A stretch of 64,000 nt of DNA, from assembly GCA_018398805.1 (NCBI GenBank), contig JAGFBZ010000342.1, positions 2,192,001-2,256,000 on the forward strand, written 5' to 3'. The DNA is from Hirundichthys speculiger (taxonomy: Eukaryota; Chordata; Actinopteri; Beloniformes; Exocoetidae). The position numbers were made by a program, and so were the translations under genes. The notes under the pieces were generated by a model, which saw only the letters and a list, made by a program, of their open reading frames with translations, was not told where the DNA came from and did no database searches. Below are positions 46,206 through 57,562 of the stretch, piece after piece (position 1 is the stretch's first letter; the number at the start of each line of letters is the position of its first letter).

Positions 46206-47590
46206 CTTCTGCAGGGACGGGGATTTTTTCATTTTTTTTTTTTAATAATTTTAGCATTTCTGCTCCAATCCGGCAGCATCAGTGGCGGCTTTACTGCACT
46301 AATGCGCCTCCTTTGTGTAAACTGCTTTCAGCGTGTTTAATTAGAACTCAGTTTGCTCATTAGCGAAATGGGAATTTAATAAGCCTCGGCCAGATAGTTC
46401 AAGAGAACGAGAGGAAGAGAGAAGGAAAGAAAGAAGCGAGATGGATAGAGAACTTGCATCCTCCCTCGTGTAAAGCAGAAATGAAGATAAAAAGCACAAA
46501 TGGAGATATAGATGTGGGACATAATTGAAGTAAATGGATGAGGGGGGGTGAAGGGGGGAAATGAACGAGACACGATGGTTTCCATGAAATCATTTCCAGG
46601 CCAGTATCCATTACTGGTGCAGTTTTAGGATGATTGGCTAATCCATCTCACTGCCGCCCGCCACCGGGCGACAGGAAGATGCGCCGAGCTACAAGAGGCT
46701 GTGATCCGACGTGACGGGAGTTTGTACTGGACTTGTTTATTGTGGGGGGGCGCGGCGGCTGGCGCGAACCCTGCAGACCGACCGGCTGGACGAGAGCCCA
46801 AATATTTAGGATAGACGCAAACAGAGTCCTTTCCCCCCCCACTGCGGTTAACTAAAACATCCAAATTAATAGCAGTTAGACCGTGACATGTGGAGAGACA
46901 GTCCAGTGTTGATACACAAGCGTATCGTCTGAAATCTGTAAACTGAACTTTAAAAGAATTTAGAGCATGCGGTTTATTAACCCAGTGATTCAACGTCTTA
47001 AACAGTTTTAACAGTCGATAAAACAACACACTTTCAAGCACACGGCCTTTCGAGAAAAACTGAAAAGGTTTTAAAAATGCAACAGAAGGGTTAAGGGTTA
47101 GCGTTAGCGTTAGCGTTAGGGGTTTTTTGTTTAAACATCCCAGATAATAGACACATCTGTGTTACCAGTTATGAAACTGGTCATGAACTGGGCCAAACTT
47201 GGGCTGTGGCACGTGTTGATTGAGTCCAGATGTGGCCCAGATGTACGACAGGTGTTGTGAGGGTCTGGGATGGCCCCACAGAAAATGAAGAAATGAGCCA
47301 TGTGGATGTGCGGCCATGTTTGGGCAGCCGAGCTCAACTTGAGTCAATGTTAAATGAGTTAAATGTGGGCCAAAGACTGCAGATTAAACTTTTTTTCATT
47401 ATGGCTTCCTCGTCAGTGTTGATCTTTTCCTGACGGGATCATCACCTGGAACGTCTTATGAACTTGACACATTGACATTCAGCCTCTTGCTAAACCAGTG
47501 CGTTCGAAACTGGAAGAACTGGAAGCCCCAAATGCAACGGTAACTACTGGTTTCCCCTGGTGCTGCCGCCTAGTGGATACTATGTACCAT
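46206..47590. other. Intron stretch, no gene supported
   Basis: Unique-looking sequence with a short TTAGCG/TTAGGG run at 47088-47122. The minus-strand frame 46625-47041 is unrecognised. 47530-47590 is the segment shared with the composite element at 29711. Confidence 0.5.
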
Positions 47591-48402
47591 TAGGGGTGTA
47601 AAAAAAAATCGATTTGACAATATATCATCATGTATCATGATACTTGAGTCACAGTACGATACTATCACGATATCCTGATATATTGCGATATTCTACCCAG
47701 TTAATATCAAAATTAAAAGTACAGATGCAAAATCAAGTTGCTGTATATGTTCATCAGATGATATTGATCATTCAGAGGACAAATTGAGTCAAAACTATTT
47801 GCTTCAAAACAACCTATTTATTGTTTATTACCTCCGCCAAGGGGACTATGTTTTTGGTGGCGTTTGTCTGTGTGTCTGTCCTGTGTACAAGATAACTCAA
47901 AAAGTTATGGATGGATTTTGATGAAATTTTCAGGAGTTGTCAGAAATGTGAAAAGGAAGAACTGATTTCATTTTGGGTTTGATCCGGAAGAAATCCTGGA
48001 TTCTGGATCCCTTTCAAATTTTCGAATAACATTGTGGTCAATGTGGGCCGAAATTTAGTTTGTCAATATCTCTGTTAATTATTGCCCAAAACTCATGAAA
48101 TTTGACTCAGGGATTGACAATGGAAACCTCTATCAAATTTCAAAGCCTGATCCGGATCTGATCCGGATCTGATCCAGAACCCTGATTTTATCGCAATCCG
48201 TAAATCGCTATATGGGAGAACTGTTGTGCTTGGCGGAGGTTTGTGATCTCCGAGTGCTTTTCTAGTTATTAGTGTTTTTGCACATTTAAGTAACCATTAG
48301 TAACCAATAAAAAAATCGATAATAGGACCTGAAAAATCGATCTTATATTGGGCGGCCAAAATTCGTGATATATCACCAAATCGAATTTTTTTCACACCCC
48401 TA
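47591..48402. mobile_element. Family B copy 4, with another element inside
   Basis: The ends TAGGGGTGTAAAAAAAAATC and TTTCACACCCCTA are family B termini; both are of the same T-rich type. The flanks TGTACCAT and GTGCAAAC do not match, so no duplication supports it. 47831-48265 is a separate insertion. The left flank is shared with the inner segment of copy 2. Confidence 0.85.
47831..48265. mobile_element. Non-autonomous element with CCTCCGCCAAGG end
   Basis: It starts CCTCCGCCAAGGGGACTATG and ends CTTGGCGGAGGTTTGTGATC then GAGTGCTTTTCTAG, a widespread fish repeat type. TTATTA lies on both sides (47825-47830 and 48266-48271), consistent with a target duplication. CTCCGCCAAG and CTTGGCGGAG are inverted near the ends. 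The superfamily is uncertain to me. It lies inside family B copy 4 and is younger. Confidence 0.75.
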
Positions 48403-49372
48403 GTGCAAACTACTAATGCTTTGTTCCGTTGCCAATCTTTCATTTCATCTAAGAAACGTGCACGTTTACCATTTTAGGTGTCACTGTGAAATAATTTTTG
48501 CTTAAGAAAATTAAAGGTAATACAAGCTATTTCAATGATAATTGAGATATTTTGAGGAACAGCTTTAATCGCTAATGAAGGAGCGCGTGGAACCAAGTCG
48601 CTGGTGTTGGTGGTGGGATCACTGCCGCCGTCGCGCCTCATTTGCATATTTGAAAGACACGTAGCCCAGCTCTGAGAGACAGGCAATTTTCTTTCCACTT
48701 ACAGTGGACAGCTGATAGAAATCTCCCTCTGTGACAGAATAATACACGAAAAGAATGAAAGAAAATCCCACCCAGCGCTGCCTTTTCAGACGTGACTGAA
48801 ATCCCTCAGATTTTTACCTCCCCACCTACAGCGGGGGGTTGGGCGGGATTGAAAGGACCAAACCTGTCCTGTACTTTGCTGATTGTGAATAGAGTGCCCT
48901 GCAGCCCGCCTGCCTATATATGACGTCTGAATACAAAGACCCCCCCGCCTCTGTAAGAGCAGCCTGGACAGGAGGGCTGGACCGTCTCAATGAAGCCATC
49001 TCTCTCACACAAACACAAAGGCTCACGTTACGCTTCCGTGTTTTCCCTCCGTCTTTCCAGGCGCGTGGACGGACCCGTTCCCAAAGCCCTCACAGCTAAA
49101 CGCTCTTTTCATCCTCCAGTGCCGGGCAGCAGCAGGGATGGAGGGATGGAGGGAGGGAGGGAGGGAGGGAGGCGAGCGGGCAGGAGCTGATCTGAATATT
49201 TAAATTATTTATTGCCACAGAGACCCAGCACATGCAAAAAGGGGACACGAGGGACCTGGATGAGGGTAAATCAAGCCGTGTTAAGGGGGTTGACGGTGCG
49301 CTAATTTAGTTTTTAGGGGGGAGGAGGTGGTGTCAGACATGATCACAGTTGCAGTTCAGGTGCTGTGCGTCC
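48403..49372. other. Intron stretch, possible regulatory sequence, no gene
   Basis: Non-repetitive apart from a GGAGG run at 49136-49173. An octamer-type POU motif ATTTGCAT lies at 48640-48647 in a block (48590-48750) that is neither repeat nor coding. Function cannot be inferred. Confidence 0.35.
49136..49173 (+). repeat. (GGAGGGA)n purine run
   Basis: Short GGATGGAG then GGGAG repeats, all purine on this strand apart from two T. G-rich, with some potential for unusual structure. Confidence 0.85.
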
Positions 49373-49380
49373 TCTCTTAC

Positions 49381-49994
49381 TAGGGGGTGTGAAAAAAATT
49401 TGATTTGGCGATATATCGCGATTTTCGGCCGCCCAATATAATATTGATTTTTCAGCTCCTAATATTGTTTTTTTTTAGGAACATTCATGTATTCATGTAT
49501 TAGATGCATTGTGAATACTTAAATGTGCAAAATCACTAATAATAAACAATAAATAGGTTGTTTTAAAAGCAAATAGTTTTGACTCAGTTTGTCCTCTGAA
49601 TGATCAATATCATCTGATGAACATATACAGCAACTTGATTTTTCATCTCTACTTTTAATTCTTGATATTAACTGGGTAGAATATCGCAATATATCATTTT
49701 ATTGCGATATCGTGATAATATCGTATCGTGACCCAAGTAACATGATATACAGCAACTTGATTTTGCATCTTTACATTTAATTTTGATATTAACTGGTTAA
49801 AATATTACAGTATATCGTGATATCGTGATAATATTGTATCGTGACCCAAGTATCATGATATACAGCAACTTGATTTCTCATCTCTACTTTTAATTTTGAC
49901 ATTAACTGGGAAGAATGTCGCAATATATCGTGATATCGCAATATCGTGATAACATCATATCGTATTGCGAGGTCCTTGCCAATACTCACCCCTA
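49381..49994. mobile_element. Family B copy 5, with internal triplication
   Basis: It begins TAGGGGGTGTGAAAAAAATT and ends CCAATACTCACCCCTA. The flanks TCTCTTAC and GCTCTCAC match at 6 of 8. A unit of about 112-122 bp starting ATACAGCAACTTGATTT occurs three times (near 49625, 49747 and 49859), which explains its greater length (614 bp against 370). Confidence 0.9.
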
Positions 49995-51098
49995 GCTCTC
50001 ACTGGGTTTAACATGAGACTTTTATGCACTTTTATGCACTTTTAAAGCCGTTGCACTCCAAGTACGCGCGGCATGAATAAAACTTTCAGTGGTGATTATT
50101 GTTCCCGTATCCCGAGGCCTCCCACGCTGCAAAACATTTTTTATAAATAATGGCTCGCCGTGGAGGCACAGTAAAAGTAGGAAGGGAGTTTGTAAACTGA
50201 ATGATGTCATCCTGTGGGTCCTTAGAAATACCAGCAGGGAGAAAAAGGTCCACTTTGGCTCATTCAAGCCTGAGAAACACTCGGTTGCTTTTCCCCTGCA
50301 GAACAATCCTGGGAAACGGGGCTCACGCGACACCAGAGCGGGAGGGAAACAAAGATGTTGAGATGAGTTCACTGAGCAGATATTGCTCTGGCACATAATC
50401 TGCAGGCTGATGGGGGAGCGTTTTCTTTTCCCCTTTTATTTAACGTGTTTAGTTAATTTTTTTTTTCTGTACTGCTCTCACAGGCCAGCGGCCCAATCTC
50501 GCTCCATCGTCTTCCTTTATGCGCTCAGCTCTTAGTTACAGTCTCCAGACAAAGGAAGTCCCCCGGCCGGCCCCCTTTTTTCCCTCCCTTGGTGCGACAC
50601 AGACAAAGAAACGCTGGTAACGTTAATCAAATCCTGGGAGAGTCTGATCGGCCGGGGCGATCAGATCCTGGAAGCACAGAGCTGACGCCTCTCGCTCTGG
50701 AATAACAGCGTTTTCGTGGAATTATGCAAATATGAACGCACGGGTTGTCGTCTTCAGACCACCGATTGCAGCAACGGCCTTCACCATATTCTGATTTTCA
50801 TTTGGCTATGAATTAAATATAAATCTCTTTCAATCTGTGCCATCACTGCCATCTTTGATTTTCTTGTATTTTCTTTGGTTTTAGTTTGTGGAGACTCGTG
50901 TAGATCCCCTTGTTTAGAAGCTCCCTGCCATCCTGATGAATGACGATGACTAATTACTGTTATCTTCTGTCTGTGGAGCTTATTAAAGTTTATTCATCAT
51001 CCTTTATTCGGCCTGTAATGCGGTTTTATCAATGCTTTTATGTCAGGCATTTGAAAAGAACTCTGTGTTTTGACTCGCTGTCCATGTTCTGATCAGAT
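49995..51098. other. Intron stretch, no gene supported
   Basis: Unique-looking sequence. The overlapping frames at 50022-50398 on both strands have no recognised product. Confidence 0.5.
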
Positions 51099-51106
51099 AT
51101 GTCCAT

Positions 51107-51539
51107 TAGAGCTGAGCGATTTTATCGATTCTGCAATATATATCGATATTTTATCGAGTATCAATTTTTCAGCTGTGGGTATCGATATTCTAAGCCTATT
51201 TCAAAACCCCCGTGTCCCACCTTTAAAAACATGCAAGCAACAATTTGCACTGTTTAAATAAATGAAACTATTTTTCTCAACAAATCTTTTATTCATTTTG
51301 TCCAGCATTTGTAAGCTGCCTGTCAGCCATATAATCTGTAATTGATGCTTTCAGTTCAATTAATTCATACAAAGTCATTGGAACACTCACAAGATGTCAC
51401 CAAAATCACTTTGTCCCTTTAAAATCTTTCGGAAAATAATGTCAATGTATTGTAAGATAAATATCGATATATATCGTATTGTGAGCCGAATGTCGTGTAT
51501 TGTATCATCTCATGAGATTAGTGTATCACTACAGCCCTA
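51107..51539. mobile_element. hAT-type MITE, family C, copy 5
   Basis: 433 bp from TAGAGCTGAGCGATTTTATC to ACTACAGCCCTA. The flanks ATGTCCAT (51099-51106) and CTGTCCAT (51540-51547) match at 7 of 8. Same orientation as copy 1. Confidence 0.93.
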
Positions 51540-51778
51540 CTGTCCATTACTCATTCATTCATTCCTTCACCTGCTAGCTGGATGGCTGATATCGTTGCAT
51601 AGCCGCAATCCAGCTCCTGGTTAGCTGGATGGAAGCGACTCAGCTATGCTAAGCGGCTAACCAGGCAGCCGTCGATCACTAGCTCCTGGTCCAGCCCACT
51701 CCAGGTCAACCCGGGACCCGGACCCTCTGTGGTGGTCTGTTAGTAGAACCAGCCAGAATATGACTGGACTCTCCTGGG

Positions 51779-52030
51779 TAGGGGTGTTAAAAAAAAAAAC
51801 CGATTTGGCGATTTATCGCAATTTTTCGCCGCCCGATATAATATCGATTTTTCAGCTCCTAATATCGATTTTTTTTAGGAAAATTCATGTATTCACTTAA
51901 ATGTGCAAAAACACTAATAATAAACAATAAATAGGTTTTAACATATCGTGACATCGCGATAATATCCCATTGTGACCCAAATATCACGATACACATCGTA
52001 TTGCAAGGTCCTTGCCAATCCTCACCCCTA
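51779..52030. mobile_element. hAT-type MITE, family B, copy 6 (internally deleted)
   Basis: 252 bp, ends TAGGGGTGTTAAAAAAAAAA and CCTCACCCCTA. The middle of family B is missing. The flanks CTCCTGGG and CGATCCAC do not match. Confidence 0.85.
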
Positions 52031-53222
52031 CGATCCACAGCCCAGAAGGCAACTTTACCAAAAGTTAGCCGGCCGTCTCAAAAAGATCCTGACTTCGTTC
52101 GTGGAGTTACAAAATTTATGACGTTTCCGTTGCATGTTCCTGCGTTTAAAACACCACTTTATCACCAAAACCCTCATTTTTATCACTCATCAGTGGTAAA
52201 ATTAAACTCACCCAGCATTTAGTTTTATTTCACTTTTAAAAATGTGGTTACAGTTTAATGCAGAGAGACAAAATGTGCTCTTTCATTAGGCTATTTTTGT
52301 TTTCCGCACCATTACGAGCCTGGGAAACCATTTATCAGTCAAATCTGAACCCTGCTGGTTCTGACAAATGTCAGAAAAAACCAGCGCAGAAATGTAAACT
52401 TCTTCTTTTTTTTTAATAAAGAAGCAAAGTGGCTGGATTGGACTGACAGTTGACAGTCAGGATGCTCGTCAGGCAGAATCACCTCCAGCTGGTCGTAGTT
52501 TTTACGAGGCGCTGAAGCAACCGTTTGCTCAGTGACGGGAACTTTCTTAAGCACTCGTGTCTTCACGGGGAAGAAAACCTGAGGACGTTCACATGGGATG
52601 TCTTTTTTCTTTTCTTGTTATTCTTCAAAATTGAGTCTTGTTTCAAAATAAAATGATTTGGTCACTAACTTCAAAATGAAGTCTAAATGAAGTCTGAAAC
52701 TTGAGTCATGGAGGTTCAACATTTAGGAGGTTAAAGCCCAACCGATAAGGCTTCAAGTGCTGTTAAAGACAAAATACAGAAAGTTCCAGTTGTTGTTCGT
52801 CCAGTAAAAGTTGGAAAGTAAAATTCTTTTAATCCCAAAAAACAAACTGTGAAATAGAGTAAGAGGTGCAGTGATGGATATCTCCAACCTTGATCATGTT
52901 TTTGCAAAATCAAACTCAACTCCAGCGACTTTATTCGTCCAGTTGACAGTAAAACTGTTCTCATGACAGAAAACAGGTTCAACGCGGTCCAGCTGTGTCA
53001 GTCCAGCTATATTCCAGATGTTGGCACAGTTACTCTGAAGCATCAGTTTATGAAACTATGTGATTAAGGTGGATGAGATGATTAGCTCAAGTATCAAAGC
53101 GTTCAAAAATCAAAAATACCTTCTTTTCTTTTTCTTCTTTAACAAGAACTATTATTGTTTTAGATCAAGGCCTCCTCAGCATCACTTTATCCGTCCGTGT
53201 GGGAATAAGTTCTTTAGTAATG
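52031..53222. other. Intron stretch, nothing recognised
   Basis: AT-rich unique sequence with short chance frames. No repeat or gene recognised. Confidence 0.5.
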
Positions 53223-53894
53223 GTTTTGGCCTGAATATAGGACGACTCTGATTATAAAAAGACTGCTATTTTTCAAATATCATTTTGGGAAAATAAAATA
53301 TGATTCAAGACAATAAGGTTATTCATAGAACAAATTTTAATTGTACAATTATTAGAGAAAAAAATCCAGCAAAGATAACATTCCGCTGTATTGTAAACAT
53401 TTCAATAATTTCATCTTTTTTTTTAGAAAGTATGGTACCTTATTTAAGGTCAGGTAGGTGTCAGGTTTCCATGTTATTTAAGATCAAGGTATAACACTAT
53501 TAATAAACTTTATTCTCTTAAAATCTGAGACTATGACTCAGTGAATCAGCAATGACCACGTAGTTCAATAACTGCATTAATGATGTCAATAACTGTAGAA
53601 GCATCAAAGTCGAGTTATATTCGCTTTCAAGGACAACATTAATAATTCAGTCTGTAAAAAAAAAAAAAATTCTGGACTGCAACACAACTTTTAAACCCCT
53701 TTGCTTGAGTCGGTCCCATCGTTCCTCCATTTTTCATCAGATCTGGTCCATGTGTTCACTCTGATGCTCCATCTAGTGGCGCAGATGTGTAATGGCAATA
53801 GAAATATCTAGACCTGGATTATAAAACGAACCCCATTTTTAGGAATATAATTTCTAGAATAAAATATCGTCCTATATTTGGGTCAATACGGTAC
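53223..53894. mobile_element. Non-autonomous DNA transposon with TIRs, family uncertain
   Basis: The left part TTGGCCTGAATATAGGACGA and right part TCGTCCTATATTTGGGTCAA are near inverted repeats of about 20 bp, a termini type common in fish. A family A hAT fragment (about 53645-53840) lies inside. Boundaries are approximate, no duplication was assigned, and the superfamily is unknown to me. Confidence 0.6.
53645..53840 (+). mobile_element. Family A hAT-type fragment
   Basis: TTCTGGACTGCAACACAACT, CATCAGATCTGGTCCATGTG and CCATCTAGTGGCGCAGATGT match the inner part of family A copy 1 in order. Both ends are missing. Confidence 0.7.
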
Positions 53895-55106
53895 TTATCT
53901 TTTTTTTTTTTTTTTTTTTTTTTTCTTAAAGAAAGGGATCATGGGATATTTTTAATCCCATGCAAATCTCGGCAATCCATATAATAATAATAATTAAAAA
54001 AAAGACAAAAACATCTGATGTACATAAAACTTCGCCCCCTGTTGCCATGGATGTACAATTTTCAGTGAAAACTGTAAGTATATTTATATCCACTTTGATT
54101 TTCAACACGGCATCTCTGTTTGTGGATTTTGACGTAGCGCGGTTGTATCGAAATTGTTGTGGAATAAACCAGCGCAGATCTACAGACCAGCCGACGGCGG
54201 GACTGATGGTCATCTCTACATCCGCGACCGTCGGCATCATAAATACGACTTACGAGTTGCTCGTTGCACAGAGGTTCCTCAGATGACCCCCAGTGGTTAT
54301 CTGAGGAACTGCGGGCGTCGCTGCTTCCACGTTGGCGTCAGTTTAGCGAACCAAATGTGGCCCCTTTTTTCTGTTTGGTGGCCGTCAGTTGGTTTGGTTT
54401 GTTGAAATCTGTTCTCAGGTGATTCGCTTGTCTTCCTCAGAGTTCGAGAATCGAAGAATCAAATCATGGAATTGAAAGTGCGTCAAACCGTTGCTCTCCG
54501 TAAAGATGCCACTGGTTATCTTTCCAGTTTTATCCTCTTGCATCTTTTCAATAATTAAACCAGAAAGCAAGCGGCTCACACACTTTACGTTTATGCGCCT
54601 GAGATGATATGTGGCGAGTGAACTTTGATTAATTCCCAATTTTATAATGAAATAAGAGTTTAGATGGTTTTTTTTTTTCCCCAGAGCCATAAATTCAGCT
54701 TTTTTAATTAACTCACTGACGTATGTTAGCGGCGTCCAGAGAAATAGCCTATATGTGCCAGCCTCATGCAAGCCAAGTTTTTAGGCCAAAAAAAATAAGA
54801 AAATAAAAACCCTTTTCATGGAGGAATCTTCCAAATGGCTGGTGGCCATCCCATTCATCACTCCTCGTCCCCGCCGCGTGCATCATTTGTCGGAGTCTCC
54901 TGGCGTACACGAGTGTTGGCTAATGATCCGCTAATTAGTGGTACGTCCTGCAGCCTCGGGTGGTGGAACCACCTGCCTGCGTGAGTGCAGGTACCTGTGA
55001 CATGTGTACATGCTGCTGGAGAGCACACGGCTGCATAATTAAACCCTCGCAGCCAGATAATTACATCTGGTGTTCAAAAGATTCCCAGCGAGATTCGGTT
55101 ATAGCC
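53895..55106. other. Intron stretch, no gene supported
   Basis: Opens with a run of about 25 T residues (53900-53924). Overlapping frames near 53926-54286 occur on both strands and have no recognised product. Confidence 0.5.
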
Positions 55107-55750
55107 AAAAGTTAGTACCCCCTTTCTCTTTTTCTTTTTAGTAATAACAGGGTTATCTGATCATACGTGGATCCTAATATCTGGCACTTTCACCGTGCCA
55201 TTATAATTTTAACAAAAATGAGTCCAAAAGCAAAACCATGAGGTTTGGTCTGGTCTGGAGCATTCAGATGTCTGTTAACACAATGTCAAGAGGGAAAGAC
55301 ATTAGCTCTGGTCCTAGAGAAGCAGGTTTTGCACATCAATCTGGAGAGGATTATAAAACCATTTCTGGACACAGTTCAGACAGACAATGTAAAGCTTTCA
55401 TGGCAGCTGGCAGTCTTCTCATGTTTAGCATATTTAATCAAATTTACCCAAAGGTCAGTGCATGTGAAAATGCAAAAAGAGAAACAAACAAACGTTTAAA
55501 GTACCTTAAATGTTAAAGTCCATGACTGGAGAAAGCCTCTTCTGTTCATAAAGAACATGAAAGTCCAGCTGAGGTTCACAAAACTGCTTCTGAACAAAAC
55601 CACAAGACTTGTTGACAAAGTGGAGTTTTTTAATATTAATGTCCAGTAGCGTCTTTAGCAAAAACAGAAGGATATTTCCATGTGAACAACTCATCGTCAC
55701 CGTCAAGCACAGCGGTGGAGGAGTGGTGATGTGATCCTCAACATCCATGA
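55107..55750 (+). pseudogene. Tc1-like transposon with degenerate transposase
   Basis: It starts AAAAGTTAGTACCCCC, the same terminus (inverted) as the end of the copy at 40832. From 55283 the frame reads MSRGKDISSGPREAGFAHQS then GEDYKTISG, the N-terminal DNA-binding part of a Tc1-like transposase. Later pieces in other frames correspond to the region read KPLLFIKNM and to the TVKHSGGGVVM catalytic block. Stops and frameshifts make it inactive. The right end is missing or eroded after about 55750. Confidence 0.8.
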
Positions 55751-56287
55751 AACTTCCTTTTCATGTTATTGCTACTGAAGGTGGATCAGTCAGAGGTGGA
55801 TAATTTTGAATCATCTTGGACCGATGCCTAATGGGTTGATTGAAGATGATGCCTGTCTCTTAAAGATGGAAGCGCGCAAAAAAAGCTAAAAAACAAAAAC
55901 AGTCAGTCTCTTTATAAGCATTAACAAACATCTACATTTTCTGGAACAGATCTCCCAGGGCTGGAAAATGCTTGCCGTTTATAATGTGTACGTGAACACC
56001 TCCTCTGTATGCGGTTGTATTTCTGACTCCGGGTCTGTATTTTGCCCCCTAGCGGTGACCTCTGGTATCACAGCTTCCCGCCTGCGTCGAAGCAACAGAT
56101 GTCCACAACGCAGCTGGTTGTGGATGCGAACGAACGCAAATGTTTGGCCAAACCGCCAGCATGTTCACTTCTTATGGCTACGAAGAGAGTTTCGGGAAGA
56201 TCGTCGTCACTTATATTTAGTCAGAGACGCAGAAATTTCCTGAAAAAAAAATGCAGCGGATTTTGTGTCCTCTTCAATCAAGTAGTA
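55751..56287. other. Intron stretch, nothing recognised
   Basis: May include eroded Tc1-like sequence in its first 200 bp (GGATCAGTCAGAGG). Frames at 55968-56293 are unrecognised. Confidence 0.45.
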
Positions 56288-56901
56288 CAGTGATCCCTCG
56301 CCAATTCGAGCTTTAAGTTCCGCGGTTTTAGTTATTCGCGGATTTTTCAGAAATCTATAATAAAATTAAAAAATCAAGAAAAAATCGCAGAAACATCACA
56401 GGATGTTGTGCGCATTCTCTCACAGCACAGAAATGTTGTGAGGCAGCCTGGCCCCTTTAAGAAGGTGGCCTTATGGGTAATGTAGTGTGTGTGTCATGGA
56501 ATGGCAGAATGAAGATAGATTTGCATTCTCTGTTACAACCTGTGTGATGTTACAAGTTCCTGCAGTACCAGAATAAAGTGCTCGTTCTATGTAGAGAAAA
56601 CCGGACTGTTTCTTTTGTTGTTGTTAGCGTGTTAGCCGCTAATTATGAGCCAAAACTAGCAGAATACCAGCGGTTTGTTCACTACGGTTCAGAGACCAGA
56701 GGCTGTGAAGGTAACAGAAAGACCACAGTTGAGCCTTTGTCTTGTTTCGCTGCAGTGCCTCGATACTTTTTTGAGGTTTTTTAACATATTTTAAACACAT
56801 TATTTAGGCTCGGGGGGCTCCGGCTCCTGTTCGTGGATTTTGATTTTCGCATGGCAGGGGGGCGCTGGTCCCCATTAACCGCGAAAAATAAGGGATCACT
56901 G
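56288..56901. mobile_element. pogo/Tigger-like MITE
   Basis: The ends CAGTGATCCCTCGCC and AAGGGATCACTG are inverted repeats, flanked by TA on both sides (56286-56287 and 56902-56903), as expected for the Tc1/mariner superfamily, pogo/Tigger branch. Internal ATTCGCGGATTTTTC and GATTTTCGC motifs are typical of this group. The interior includes unrelated sequence that may be a nested element. No transposase. It ends 69 bp before exon 2. Confidence 0.88.
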
Positions 56902-56970
56902 TATTAATGGTTTGGACAACACAGTAAAAAAGTGATATTTAAGGGTGATTAATTTCCTTTTCTCTTTCAG

Positions 56971-57562
56971 TCGAGCCATCAAGACCAACCAGGACCTCCT
57001 CCATGAGACCCCGTGGACCAACATCCTGTACGACGACTTCTGGGGGACCCTGCTCACCCACAGCGGCAGCCACAAGTCCTTCCGCCCCCTCTGCACCCTC
57101 TCCTTCCGCCTCAACTACACCCTGCACGGCCTGCGCCCCTGGGGCTACCACCTGCTCAACGTCCTGCTCCACGGCCTGGTCACGGCCTCCGTCACCGCCT
57201 TCGCCCGCCCGCTGCTGGGCGGGGGGCCGTGGAGCCTCCTGGCGGGCCTCCTCTTCGCCTCGCACCCGGTGCACACCGAGGCGGTGGCCGGCGTGGTCGG
57301 GAGGGCGGACGTCGGCGCGGCCCTGTTCTTCCTGCTGTCCCTGCTGTGTTACGCCAGGCACTGCGGGCTCAGGGGCGACCCGCCCGGCGCCCCCCGGAGG
57401 GGCGGGTGCTGGGGCTGGATGCTGGGCAGCCTGTGCTGCGCGGCGGCGAGCATGCTGTGGAAGGAGCAGGGCGTGACGGTGCTGGCCGTGTCGGCCACGT
57501 ACGACCTCTTCGTGTTCCAGAGACTCCGGTTTCGCCAAGCGCTGCTTCTCCTGTTGGGAAAG
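56971..57562 (+). CDS. tmtc2: TMTC2 exon 2
   Basis: It follows acceptor TTTTCTCTTTCAG and ends AAG before donor GTAAAT; 592 nt, residues 28-225, ending in phase 0. The first residues SRAIKTNQDLL continue exon 1. Features in order: a luminal loop with FWGTLLTHSGSHKS (51-64) and RPLCTLSFRLN (67-77), membrane segments near 86-106 and 113-125, HPVHTEAVAG (126-135), GRADVG (138-143), a segment near 142-156, WGWMLGSLCCAAAS (175-188), WKEQGVTVLAVSA (191-203), and a last segment ending near 210. These match the TMTC2 family throughout. GC content is very high and nearly every third base is G or C. A P/R/G-rich stretch (163-173) looks longer than in mammals, from memory. Confidence 0.97.

Larger units (their letters stand above)
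9473..56970 (+). other. tmtc2: TMTC2 intron 1 (47.5 kb)
   Basis: It is bounded by donor GTAGGT (9473) and acceptor TTTTCTCTTTCAG (ending 56970), and it splits codon 28 after its second base. The reading frame and TMTC2-like sequence continue exactly across the junction. The intron is filled with hAT-type MITEs, Tc1 remnants, a LINE fragment and a SINE, listed separately. No other host exon was recognised inside it. Confidence 0.93.

Noticed and set aside
49381..49994. Regularly spaced repeats suggesting a CRISPR array
   Set aside because: The repeated units are long, diverged and inside a hAT-type element in a vertebrate genome; there are no short identical repeats with unique spacers.
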